Shown here: in pieces, positions 7,525 through 15,981 of the stretch
Layout: every line of letters starts with the position of its first letter
Numbering within the stretch: position 1 is the first letter of the stretch
DNA from: Chryseotalea sp. WA131a
GTDB taxonomy: Bacteria; Bacteroidota; Bacteroidia; Cytophagales; Cyclobacteriaceae
Direction: 5' to 3'
Length of the DNA: 64,000 nucleotides
Assembly: GCA_025370075.1 (NCBI GenBank)
Contig: CP073016.1
Location: forward strand, 3,100,001 to 3,164,000
Notes under the pieces: model-generated
What the model saw: the letters and a program-made list of their open reading frames with translations, nothing else
Databases searched by the model: none
Told to the model about the DNA's origin: nothing
Program-made: the position numbers and the translations under genes

Positions 7525-9903
7525 ATGCTCAAAAGTTACCTACTTATTGCCATTCGCAGCCTTCGCAGAAACAAGCTCCACGCAAGTATCAATATCATTG
7601 GCCTAGCAATTGGAATGGCATGCTGCATTTTGATAACACTCTTTGTTCAGTTTGAATTGAACTATGATCGGCATAACAAAGATGCCGACCGAATCTACCG
7701 CATGGCCATTGGCTTGGAAGCCAACACGTGGGCGATTTCGGCATTTCCCATTGGGCGTTTGCTAAAAGATAACTTTCCCGAGGTAGAAAAATTTACACGC
7801 ATAAAGCCGAGTGAAATCTTTGTGCGCAATTCTGCTAACGAAATCAAGAACAAAGAGAAAGTTTTCTTTGCTGATTCTTCGGTATTTGATGTGTTGGATA
7901 TCAAACTAGTTAAAGGAGATCCCGCCACGGCTTTGGCTGAAATCAATTCCATGGTGCTAACACAAGAAAAAGCGCGCTCTTTTTTTGGTAACGAAGACCC
8001 CATGGGCAAAACGCTTACTCTACTCAACGATAAAAAAGAATACAAGATTACGGGCATATTCGAACCACTTCCATCCAACTCTCATGTGCATATCCAGATG
8101 ATGGTATCGTCTGATAACATGGGGCCGATGCGAGCCGATGCAAAAGATGGTTGGAACTATTTGACTAACCACTATACTTATTTGGTTCTTCCAAAAGGCA
8201 TCGATCATCAAGCATTTGCCAAAAAGATTTCAGCCTTTATGGACAAGTACCAAGAAATAAAGCCGGGTGATCGCCCCAGCGATATTCGCTTACAACCACT
8301 CACCGCCATTCATCTTCACTCTAATTTAGGCCTAGAAGTGGAGGCCAATGGAAGTTTGAATACAGTTTACATTATGTCGGCCGTGGCGTTTTTTATTTTG
8401 ATAATCGCCTGCATCAACTTTATGAACTTGACCACCGCACAATCGCTCAAGCGTGCTCGTGAAGTGGGCATCCGCAAAGTGGTGGGCAGCAAGAAATCGC
8501 AATTGGTGTTTCAGTTTTTGAGCGAATCAGTAGTGATTAGTTTTGTTTCACTGGTGCTGGCCATTTTTCTTTTATTCGTGGTTGTACCAAAGTTCAACGA
8601 GCTATCAGGCAAAGAAATTGTTTTCAATCCTCTTCAAAATGGTTTTGCGTGGTTGCTGTTTGCTACCATTACTTTTTTTGTGGGTGTTTTGGCGGGCACG
8701 TATCCAGCCTTCTTTCTATCCAGTTTTAAACCAACCCTTGTGCTCAAGGGAAATTTTGTGAGCAACCTAAAAGGGCAATTGATGCGAAAGGGCTTAGTAG
8801 TTTTTCAGTTCGCGATTGCTTTTGTGATCATGGTAGGTACGTACATCATCTACTCACAACTCGATTTCATGCTCAACAAAAATATGGGTTTTGATCGCGA
8901 GCAAACGGTGGTGATCCGGCTTCCACAAGATAGCATTGGCGACCTTACTCTTAAGAACGAAGTGCTACAGTTGGCGGGTGTGCAAGCGGTTACCCGTATG
9001 GGTGAAATCCCTGGAAAGATGGTATGGACAAGTGGATTCTGGTACGAGGGTGCCCCCGAGAATAAAGCTGAAAATCTTTATCACTTCTCAGGTGATGTGG
9101 ATTTGTTGAAAACCATGAATATGAAAATGAAGGTGGGTAATTATTTTGCTCCTGATACGAAGCAATTTGGAAAAGAGTTTGTGATCAATGAAACGGCAGC
9201 CAAACATTTCGGTTGGAAGCCTGAGGAGGCCATTGGTAAACTCATGAACTTTGGAGAAAGAGGTCAAGACCCAGGAAAGATAATTGGCGTGATGGAAGAT
9301 TTTCACTTTAAACATTTGCATGATAAGATTGACCCTTTGATCATGTATACGTCTCCTCATTACGAAGGCCAGTTTATGGCGATAAAAATACGATCATCCA
9401 ATATAAAAGACATGGTCGCTTCCATTGAAAAGACATGGAAGGCCACGGTGCCCAATTACGAGTTTGAATACCAATTTTTGGATGAAACATTTGACAAATT
9501 GTTTGATCAAGAAAAAAGATTGGGCCAATTATTTGGTGTTTTTTCTGGCCTCGCAATTTTTGTTTCTTGCTTGGGCTTGTTTGGGTTGGCTTCCTTTACA
9601 ATGGAACAAAACAAAAAATCAGTTGCCGTGCGAAAAGTGTTGGGTGCCTCAGTCGGCAACATTGTGGTGATGATGTCCAAAGACTTTTTAACATTAGTGT
9701 TGATCGGATTAGTGATCGCAGCACCTATCGCCTATTTCGCGATGGACAAATGGCTTAATGGCTTTGCCTACAATGTAGGCTTTACGTGGGTGGTGTTTGC
9801 CTATGCTGCCTTGGCAGGAGCAATTGTAGCTTTTGGCACGGTGAGCTACCATTCTTTGAAGGCGGCTACATCAAACCCAGTGAATTCTTTGAAAGAGCAG
9901 TGA
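7525..9903 (+). CDS. ABC transporter permease, MacB periplasmic core/FtsX type
   Basis: A 792-residue inner-membrane protein of the double-FtsX permease type abundant in Cytophagales. It begins MLKSYLLIAIRSLRRNKLHA with the first membrane helix at about 20-40. A MacB-like periplasmic core follows to about 280, then three membrane helices carrying the FtsX loop REVGIRKVVGSKKSQL. A second periplasmic core lies at about 450-660, with a final membrane block carrying VAVRKVLGASVGNIV. No ATPase gene is adjacent, so it must pair with one encoded elsewhere. Relatives drive mechanotransmission or efflux of lipids, peptides or toxins; the substrate here is unknown. The 200 nt upstream hold no recognisable motif. 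Confidence 0.9.
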   Translation: MLKSYLLIAIRSLRRNKLHASINIIGLAIGMACCILITLFVQFELNYDRHNKDADRIYRMAIGLEANTWAISAFPIGRLLKDNFPEVEKFTRIKPSEIFVRNSANEIKNKEKVFFADSSVFDVLDIKLVKGDPATALAEINSMVLTQEKARSFFGNEDPMGKTLTLLNDKKEYKITGIFEPLPSNSHVHIQMMVSSDNMGPMRADAKDGWNYLTNHYTYLVLPKGIDHQAFAKKISAFMDKYQEIKPGDRPSDIRLQPLTAIHLHSNLGLEVEANGSLNTVYIMSAVAFFILIIACINFMNLTTAQSLKRAREVGIRKVVGSKKSQLVFQFLSESVVISFVSLVLAIFLLFVVVPKFNELSGKEIVFNPLQNGFAWLLFATITFFVGVLAGTYPAFFLSSFKPTLVLKGNFVSNLKGQLMRKGLVVFQFAIAFVIMVGTYIIYSQLDFMLNKNMGFDREQTVVIRLPQDSIGDLTLKNEVLQLAGVQAVTRMGEIPGKMVWTSGFWYEGAPENKAENLYHFSGDVDLLKTMNMKMKVGNYFAPDTKQFGKEFVINETAAKHFGWKPEEAIGKLMNFGERGQDPGKIIGVMEDFHFKHLHDKIDPLIMYTSPHYEGQFMAIKIRSSNIKDMVASIEKTWKATVPNYEFEYQFLDETFDKLFDQEKRLGQLFGVFSGLAIFVSCLGLFGLASFTMEQNKKSVAVRKVLGASVGNIVVMMSKDFLTLVLIGLVIAAPIAYFAMDKWLNGFAYNVGFTWVVFAYAALAGAIVAFGTVSYHSLKAATSNPVNSLKEQ

Positions 9904-9941
9904 TAACTTACTATATTCTGACTAAGTATTTGGTCTACACC

Positions 9942-9961
9942 TTTCGGTGAATCCGTGGCAA
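9942..9961 (+). repeat. Dispersed intergenic repeat, copy 2
   Basis: TTTCGGTGAATCCGTGGCAA matches 17 of 20 positions of the copy at 992-1011. It lies in the gap after the ABC permease gene. Confidence 0.45.
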
Positions 9962-9982
9962 CCACCACTCCAACTACTTAAA

Positions 9983-10159
9983 TCATCCCGGCAACGTAAA
10001 CAAATCAAATTGCTCTTGAATGGAAATTGTGTCAGGCACCAAATGTGTTACGAACCATTCGGTTTTGTAAAAAACAATCAACAGGTAAAGGATCGGGATG
10101 GCCGAGAAGAAAAATAGCAACGTCAACGAATTTTTGGGATAGCTTTTGCTCAGCACCAC
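9983..10159 (-). CDS. Possible small membrane protein (58 residues)
   Basis: The 343-nt gap between the permease and BNR paralogue 2 contains a minus-strand frame opening at GTG 10157-10159, with in-frame stops just upstream. The peptide has a basic start, one hydrophobic stretch (LLFFFSAIPILYLLIVF), and a polar, slightly acidic tail ending EQFDLFTLPG. That order is typical of a real single-pass protein. No family is recognised, the start is not ATG, and no clear promoter is seen, so it may be chance or a gene remnant. Confidence 0.35.
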   Translation of the reverse strand: MVLSKSYPKNSLTLLFFFSAIPILYLLIVFYKTEWFVTHLVPDTISIQEQFDLFTLPG

Positions 10160-10246
10160 CTTTTATCACAGAATTGAGATTATCATCAAATCCTTGCAGG
10201 TTTTATGAAGAAAAATCCGTAATTACGTTCTCCTAATCTCTAAACT

Positions 10247-13200
10247 ATGCAACGACTAGCTTTAATTTTCATCGCTTTCGCGATCTGTATTTCTTCTTTT
10301 GCCCAGAAGAAAACCACTACCACCCAACCCGCTCCTAAACTGGAGGCCGATTTATTTAAAGGCATTAAATGGCGCAACATAGGCCCCGGCCGGGGCGGTC
10401 GTGCCAATACCATTGCCGGCCATCCTACCGATGACAATGTGTACTTTGTTGGCTACACAGGCGGAGGGGTTTGGAAAACGGAAGATGCGGGCATTGTCTG
10501 GAAAAACGTATCGGATGGATTTTTTAAAGTAGGCTCAATGGGAGACATCGCTATCAGCGAAAGCGACCCGAATGTGATTTATGTAGGCACGGGTGAACAT
10601 GCCGTGCGTGGTGTGATGACTTCGTATGGTGATGGCGTTTACAAATCGACCGATGGAGGAAAATCGTGGAAGAATATCGGCTTGGAAAAAACACGCCATA
10701 TTTCAGATGTGGTGGTGCATCCGATGAATTCGGATGTAGTGTTAGTGGCAGCACAAGGCCCTGTGCACGGTGCAAGCCCCGACCGTGGAGTTTATAAATC
10801 AATCGATGGCGGTACAACCTGGAAGAAGACTTTATTTGTAGACGATAACACAGGCATCAGTAGTTTGAGCATGGACATGACCAACCCACGCATTCTATAT
10901 GCTGCCACTTGGCCGCACAGACGCTACCCTTGGAAAGTAGAAAGCGGACCAACTTCAGCCATTTGGAAATCGACCGATGGGGGAGAAACGTGGAATAAAA
11001 TAATGGAAGGCTTGCCCAAAGAAATGGGAAAAATTGGCGTGTCGGTTTCGCGGGCGAATCCCAATCGTGTGTACGCAATCATTGAAGCCGAAAAATCGAA
11101 GGCTGGTTTATACCGCAGCGATGACGGTGGAAAAAAGTGGACACAACTTTCGAGCGACAACAATATCACCGCACGGTCGTGGTACTATATGGAAGTTTTT
11201 GCCGACCCGATCAATGAAGACATCGTCTATGTGCTCAACGCGCCTATGACTCGTTCCATTGATGGTGGAAAAACCTTTCAAGTAGTGGGGGTAGGGCATG
11301 GCGACACACATGATTTGTGGATCAACCCAAAGAAGAATACGAACATTGCACTGGCCGATGATGGCGGAGGCGAAATTACATTTAACTCCGGCAAGACATG
11401 GTCAACACTCGGCAACCAACCCACCGCACAATTTTATCGTGTAAATGTGGACAATCGTTTCCCCTATTGGGTGTATGGAGGTCAACAAGACAATACCTCG
11501 GTAATGATTAAGAGTCGAACCAACAGCATGGGCATCACAGAGAAAGATTGGGTGAACGGCCCTGGTTGCGAGAGTGCCTACATCGCATTTGACAATCCAA
11601 ATAATCCCCAGTTATTTTATGGTGGATGCTATCAAGGCCAAGTGGATGTGTTGGATTCACGCACGGACGAAACCAAAGACTTGATGGAGTACCCGGCCAC
11701 CAATTTGGCGTATGCGCCAAAGAAAATGAAGTATCGTTTCAATTGGAATGCACCGCTCGTCAATTCACCGCACGATGCAAAAACATTATACCACGCGGCC
11801 AATGTTTTGTTCAAGTCAACCAACGGTGGCCTTAGCTGGGAAAAAATCAGTGGTGACTTAACACGCAACGATAGCACCAAACAAGATTACAGTGGCGGCC
11901 CCATTACCAACGAAGGTGCCGGTGGCGAAAATTACAATACCATTTACTATGTGATTGAATCGCCACATGAAAAAGGATTGATTTATACAGGGAGTGATTG
12001 TGGATTGGTGCATTTCACCAAAGATGGTGGCAAGACTTGGCAAAACGTTACACCTGCAGGTTTACCCGAGGGCATGATTCACTCTATTGAGGTTTCCCCG
12101 CACGAGAAAGGCACGGTGTATATTTCAGCTTCGCGCTATAAGTTCAACGATTATTCAAATATGAGCTACAAATCGGTTGACTATGGAAAGACATGGACGA
12201 AAATTGGCAATGGCATTGAGACGGATGATTTCATCAAAGTAATCCGTGAAGACAAAAAAGTAAAAGATATTTTGTATGCTGGGGCGGAACGTGGCTTCTA
12301 TGTTTCCTTCAATGGAGGAACCAATTGGAGCAAGTTGCAATTGAATTTTCCGGTAGTGCCGATTACCGATTTGATTATGCACGAAAATGATTTGGTGGCT
12401 GCTACGGCAGGCCGTGCGTTTTGGATTTTAGATGACTTAAGTCCAATACAGCAATCGAAAGGTGAATTGAACGGCCTCGTAAAAATTTACGCACCCAAAC
12501 CCACTATCCGCCTCACAAGTTTTTCACCCGAATGGATGGTGCCCCCTCCCGGCACAGGACAAAATCCGATGAACGGTGTCATTCTCACCTACCACCTAAA
12601 AGAAAAAGCAGACACCAGCAAAGTGAGTTTAGAGATTTTGGATATGAGCGGGAATGTGATTCGAAAATATTCCAACAAAAAGGATGAGAGTATAAAACCT
12701 TTTCCGGGCGGTGCCCCTGCATCTCCTGTCATTCCTGCAGAAGCGGGCATGAACCGATTTGGGTGGGATTTTAAAACCGAAGCTTTACCGGATGTGCAAG
12801 GGGTGTATGTATATGGCGATTTAGCTGGGCATCGGGTGGCTCCCGGTCGTTACAAAGCACGCATCAAGTTTAAAAACGAAAGCTCAGAGACGGAGTTTGA
12901 TTTAGTAGCCGATCCTAATCTGGTAAACGTAACGGCTGCCGATTGGAGCGCTCAACAGCAAGTGATTCAGCAAGCCGAAGATGGTTTGCGCGATATTCAC
13001 AACTCAGTGAACAACATGCGCAAAGTAAAAAAGCAAATTGAAGGCTATAACGAGTTGTTGAAAAACGATCCCAATGCAAAAGAGCTAATCAATACAGGCA
13101 AAGAAATTATGAAAAAACTAGAAAAGTGGGAGAAGGAATTAATTGAACCGCGCTCTAAGAATTTCCAGGATGTGATCAATTTTGAGAACAAGCTAAACTC

Positions 13201-13420
13201 AGAGTTTTTGCAGATCAAATCCGCAGCCGACACACACGATCCGCGTGTAACGCAAGGTGTACGCGATCGATTAGGCGATATTCAAATCGACTGGATAAAG
13301 CAAAAGAATTTCATGAACGAGGTAATCAACAAAGACATCAGCAACTACAACAAAACCTTTAAGGACAAAAATTTGCCAGCACTGATTACGGAGTTGAAAG
13401 AGACGGTGATTAGTAACTAG
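10247..13420 (+). CDS. Secreted BNR/sortilin (VPS10)-like beta-propeller protein, paralogue 2
   Basis: A 1057-residue exported protein with a signal peptide ending near residue 19 (ICISSFAQ). It is paralogous to the gene at 2886 along its whole length. Shared blocks include GRGGR near residue 50, GGGVWKTEDAG, SDPNVIYVG, NPRILYAATW, NQPTAQFYRV and GGQQDNTSV. Asp-box repeats (STDGGKSW, SIDGGTTW, STDGGETW, SDDGGKKW, SVDYGKTW) build the propeller. A helical charged tail ends the protein, with a Pro-rich insertion (VPPPGTGQNP) in the C-terminal beta region. Function is unassigned; binding or processing of extracellular peptide or glycan is the family-level guess. A bidirectional terminator follows at 13591-13623. 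Confidence 0.88.
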   Translation: MQRLALIFIAFAICISSFAQKKTTTTQPAPKLEADLFKGIKWRNIGPGRGGRANTIAGHPTDDNVYFVGYTGGGVWKTEDAGIVWKNVSDGFFKVGSMGDIAISESDPNVIYVGTGEHAVRGVMTSYGDGVYKSTDGGKSWKNIGLEKTRHISDVVVHPMNSDVVLVAAQGPVHGASPDRGVYKSIDGGTTWKKTLFVDDNTGISSLSMDMTNPRILYAATWPHRRYPWKVESGPTSAIWKSTDGGETWNKIMEGLPKEMGKIGVSVSRANPNRVYAIIEAEKSKAGLYRSDDGGKKWTQLSSDNNITARSWYYMEVFADPINEDIVYVLNAPMTRSIDGGKTFQVVGVGHGDTHDLWINPKKNTNIALADDGGGEITFNSGKTWSTLGNQPTAQFYRVNVDNRFPYWVYGGQQDNTSVMIKSRTNSMGITEKDWVNGPGCESAYIAFDNPNNPQLFYGGCYQGQVDVLDSRTDETKDLMEYPATNLAYAPKKMKYRFNWNAPLVNSPHDAKTLYHAANVLFKSTNGGLSWEKISGDLTRNDSTKQDYSGGPITNEGAGGENYNTIYYVIESPHEKGLIYTGSDCGLVHFTKDGGKTWQNVTPAGLPEGMIHSIEVSPHEKGTVYISASRYKFNDYSNMSYKSVDYGKTWTKIGNGIETDDFIKVIREDKKVKDILYAGAERGFYVSFNGGTNWSKLQLNFPVVPITDLIMHENDLVAATAGRAFWILDDLSPIQQSKGELNGLVKIYAPKPTIRLTSFSPEWMVPPPGTGQNPMNGVILTYHLKEKADTSKVSLEILDMSGNVIRKYSNKKDESIKPFPGGAPASPVIPAEAGMNRFGWDFKTEALPDVQGVYVYGDLAGHRVAPGRYKARIKFKNESSETEFDLVADPNLVNVTAADWSAQQQVIQQAEDGLRDIHNSVNNMRKVKKQIEGYNELLKNDPNAKELINTGKEIMKKLEKWEKELIEPRSKNFQDVINFENKLNSEFLQIKSAADTHDPRVTQGVRDRLGDIQIDWIKQKNFMNEVINKDISNYNKTFKDKNLPALITELKETVISN

Positions 13421-13455
13421 TGATAAGTTAAATGTATTATGACGTCATTTAAAAA

Positions 13456-13530
13456 GTAGGCAGTAGGCAGTCACCAGTAGGCAGTCACCGCCAGTCCTAT
13501 AATGCACACTGTATCCTGCCCACTGCCGAC
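13456..13530 (+). repeat. GTAGGCAGT-type intergenic repeat
   Basis: After BNR paralogue 2 the sequence contains GTAGGCA (13456-13462), then GTAGGCAGTCACCA (13463-13476) and GTAGGCAGTCACC (13477-13489). An opposite-orientation stretch rich in CTGCC/ACTGCCGACT lies near 13514-13530. A related copy lies at 24835-24877. It is non-coding and tandem plus inverted in character. Confidence 0.5.
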
Positions 13531-13590
13531 TTTATAGCCCCGTACGCCAAAGTACAGTTAACATAACACTAGTGGTTGATACAAACTTGA

Positions 13591-13623
13591 AAAGCACCTT
13601 GACCCAAAAAATCAAGGTGCTTT
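13591..13623 (+). terminator. Bidirectional intrinsic terminator
   Basis: AAAGCACCTTGA (13591-13602) pairs perfectly with TCAAGGTGCTTT (13612-13623) across a 9-nt loop. It is followed by a T-run on the plus strand and preceded by A residues for the minus strand. It separates BNR paralogue 2 from the convergent epimerase-like gene. Confidence 0.85.
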
Positions 13624-13624
13624 T

Positions 13625-14536
13625 TTATTTCAAGGTTTCTGCTATACCAGTTTTATAGTCGGTGGCCATCAGATTGAAGGCTTTTTCAATCTTAGTGCTG
13701 TCGAAGATATAGTCGTTTTCGTATTGATACATCATTTCTACAAACTCTTTCAATACTGGCACAAACAAACCAATCAACTTCACACCAAATTTTGGGAGTA
13801 CCTGTAGCTTGTACGGTTTATTCTTGTATTCGCAAGCTAAGCGCACAAATTGCTCGCCCGTAATTTTTTCTTTGCTGGTGAGGGCATGCCATATCTGATT
13901 ATAAGCAGAAGGTGTGTTCGCTAAAATGGCAACACTCTTTCCAGCATCGGGCGTGTAGGTGAAGGTGTGAATCTTTTTAGGGTCGCCAATCCATTGAGAA
14001 GTTTTTCCAACTTTCAATTTTTCACTAACGGTGGAATGTAAAATACTGAGCAGCGCATTGGGGCCGTAGAAATCCGCTCCGCGCACAATCATAGCATCGA
14101 GGTTTTTTGCTTTCGATTCATCCATCAACATGGTGGCAATCTTGGCGCGCACCTCCCCTTTCTTACTGATGGGGTTGTAAGGAGTCTCCTCCGCCATCAC
14201 ACCATTTACAAATCCATACGGGTATACGTTGTCAAAAAACACCAACTTGCTATTGTGTTTCTTGCACGCATCAATCACATTCTTCATTAACTTCGGCCAT
14301 TGCTCTTGCCAAAGTGAAGTTTTGTAGGGAAGACCTGCTACCAAATAAACAATTTCACTTCCAGCTACTGCCTTTTCGGTTTGCTCGTGGTTGAGGAGGT
14401 CGGCCGAAAAGGTTTCATCGGTGATGTTGACCGCCTTGGGATTGCGGCTAACTTGCCGAATTTTGCTGGTGTACTGAGGCAGGTGTTTGGAGAGTTCTGT
14501 GGCAATAACTCCGTTGGCTCCGAGGATGGTTTGCAT
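13625..14536 (-). CDS. NAD(P)-dependent epimerase/dehydratase family protein
   Basis: A 303-residue cytoplasmic Rossmann-fold protein. The nucleotide-binding turn at the N-terminus reads LGANGVIATEL, a variant of GxxGxxG. The segment VFFDNVYPYG holds the tyrosine region expected for atypical or extended short-chain dehydrogenases. It resembles the NAD-dependent epimerase subgroup that acts on sugar nucleotides or similar substrates; the substrate is not predictable. It is monocistronic: its 3' end meets the terminator at 13591-13623, and its start faces the divergent MATE gene. Confidence 0.75.
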   Translation of the reverse strand: MQTILGANGVIATELSKHLPQYTSKIRQVSRNPKAVNITDETFSADLLNHEQTEKAVAGSEIVYLVAGLPYKTSLWQEQWPKLMKNVIDACKKHNSKLVFFDNVYPYGFVNGVMAEETPYNPISKKGEVRAKIATMLMDESKAKNLDAMIVRGADFYGPNALLSILHSTVSEKLKVGKTSQWIGDPKKIHTFTYTPDAGKSVAILANTPSAYNQIWHALTSKEKITGEQFVRLACEYKNKPYKLQVLPKFGVKLIGLFVPVLKEFVEMMYQYENDYIFDSTKIEKAFNLMATDYKTGIAETLK

Positions 14537-14567
14537 AGATGGATGATTTGGTTATAAAGTTAGTCGA

Positions 14568-14594
14568 TTGCATCTCATTTTTATTTTACTTTTG
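14568..14594 (+). promoter_or_regulatory. Putative promoter of the MATE gene (TTG, TACTTTTG)
   Basis: A TTG at 14568-14570 and an exact -7 element TACTTTTG at 14587-14594 are 16 nt apart, a little shorter than usual. A transcript would begin near 14600, which excludes the upstream ATG at 14568 and favours ATG 14607. Confidence 0.45.
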
Positions 14595-14606
14595 AGTTTA
14601 TCTTTT

Positions 14607-15953
14607 ATGAACCCGCCTGACCTCCGCCTCCAAACAGGCTACAAACAAATCCTCCAATTGGCGTTGCCCATTTCGCTGGCACTCATCGTTCCTCAGATAA
14701 ACTTTATCACCAACAATATTTTTTTGGGTGGCTTGGGCGAACAGGCCTTGGCCAGCGCGGCCATCACGGGCGTTTATTATTTAATCTTTGCTGTGATTGG
14801 TAGCGGATTGAACAATGGCTTGCAATCCCTTATTGCGCGAAAAGCGGGAGAGAATCTGCCCAAAGAAATTGGTAAACTGTTTTACCATGGTGTGTATGTG
14901 GCTCTTGGCATCGCCTTCTTGGGAATCCTAGTCAGCTATATTTTTGCGCCTGTTATCTTGCGGACAACCATTCACAATGCAGTCATTGCGGAGGAGGTCA
15001 TCGGGTTTATTCGCATTCGGGTGTGGGGTTTGCCTTTACTTTATTTGTATGTGATGCGCAACGCGTTGCTCGTAGGCACCAACCAAACGAGATTTTTGGT
15101 TTGGGGTACACTGAGCGAGGCCATCGCCAATATTTTTTTCGATTATGGATTGATTTACGGAAAACTGGGAATGCCGCAAATGGGCTTCAACGGTGCAGCG
15201 TATGCTTCCATCATTGCGGAAGGAGTCGGACTGTTGGTGATCTATGCGGTAATTCATGCGAAAGGCATCCACAAAGCATTCTCGTTTTTTGAAAGTTGGA
15301 AATTGGAAGGAGAGATGGTGAAGATGATACTCATCAAATCTTCTCCGTTGATTTTGCAGTTTGCGCTGAGTATCATCACGTGGGAATATTTTTACATTTT
15401 GATTGAGCACCATGGCGCCCGCGACTTAGCGGTATCGAACACAATGCGCAATGTGTTTGGAATTGCGGGCATTTTTTCTTGGGCTTTTGCTGCTACTTCT
15501 AATACGATGGTGAGCAACGTGATAGGCCAAGGCAAAAAAGACGAAGTAATGCCATTGATCATCCGCATCTCAAAAGTTAGTTTTAGCTTTTCATTATGCA
15601 TTACCCTTTTGTTCAACCTGTTCCCCGAAGTGCTTTTGTCATTGTTTGGGCAAGGCGAAGATTTTATTGTTTACGCCACGCCTGTTCTGCGAGTCGTTTC
15701 TTCGGCTTTGTTGCTGCAATCTTTTTCAGTTGTGTGGCTGAATGCCGTCACGGGCACGGGGAATACTGCAGTAAATTTGATGATAGAATTGGTCACCCTA
15801 TTTTTATACACCGCTTACGTTTATTTTGTGTTAGAAGTTTGGCATTTGTCGCTGGTCTGGGGCTGGGTAAGCGAATGGGTGTATTGGATAAGTATGTTTT
15901 CGATGGCGTTCGTTTATATGCGGTCGGGAAGGTGGAAGAAAAAAGGGAGCTGA
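14607..15953 (+). CDS. MATE family multidrug/metabolite efflux transporter
   Basis: An inner-membrane antiporter of 448 residues from the chosen start, with about twelve hydrophobic segments in two halves as in all MATE exporters. Such proteins expel cationic drugs or metabolites using Na+ or H+ gradients. ATG 14607 is preferred over ATG 14568. It starts with the polar lead (MNPPDLRLQTGYKQ) typical of the family, and the -7 element at 14587-14594 would lie inside the longer version. An early LALPISLALIVPQINFI segment matches the first MATE helix. The gene is divergent from the epimerase-like gene and ends inside its own terminator hairpin. Confidence 0.88.
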   Translation: MNPPDLRLQTGYKQILQLALPISLALIVPQINFITNNIFLGGLGEQALASAAITGVYYLIFAVIGSGLNNGLQSLIARKAGENLPKEIGKLFYHGVYVALGIAFLGILVSYIFAPVILRTTIHNAVIAEEVIGFIRIRVWGLPLLYLYVMRNALLVGTNQTRFLVWGTLSEAIANIFFDYGLIYGKLGMPQMGFNGAAYASIIAEGVGLLVIYAVIHAKGIHKAFSFFESWKLEGEMVKMILIKSSPLILQFALSIITWEYFYILIEHHGARDLAVSNTMRNVFGIAGIFSWAFAATSNTMVSNVIGQGKKDEVMPLIIRISKVSFSFSLCITLLFNLFPEVLLSLFGQGEDFIVYATPVLRVVSSALLLQSFSVVWLNAVTGTGNTAVNLMIELVTLFLYTAYVYFVLEVWHLSLVWGWVSEWVYWISMFSMAFVYMRSGRWKKKGS

Positions 15954-15970
15954 CGAATCCATCAGCTCCC
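15945..15970 (+). terminator. Intrinsic terminator between MATE and TonB receptor genes
   Basis: GGGAGCTGA (15945-15953, including the MATE stop codon) pairs with TCAGCTCCC (15962-15970) over an 8-nt loop. A-rich sequence precedes it and short T-rich sequence follows, so it can serve both convergent genes. Confidence 0.75.
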
Positions 15971-15981
15971 TTCACAAAATT

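Noticed and set aside
14568..14606. Upstream ATG for the MATE gene
   Set aside because: A promoter -7 element lies inside this stretch, and the added residues are not typical of the family's N-terminus.
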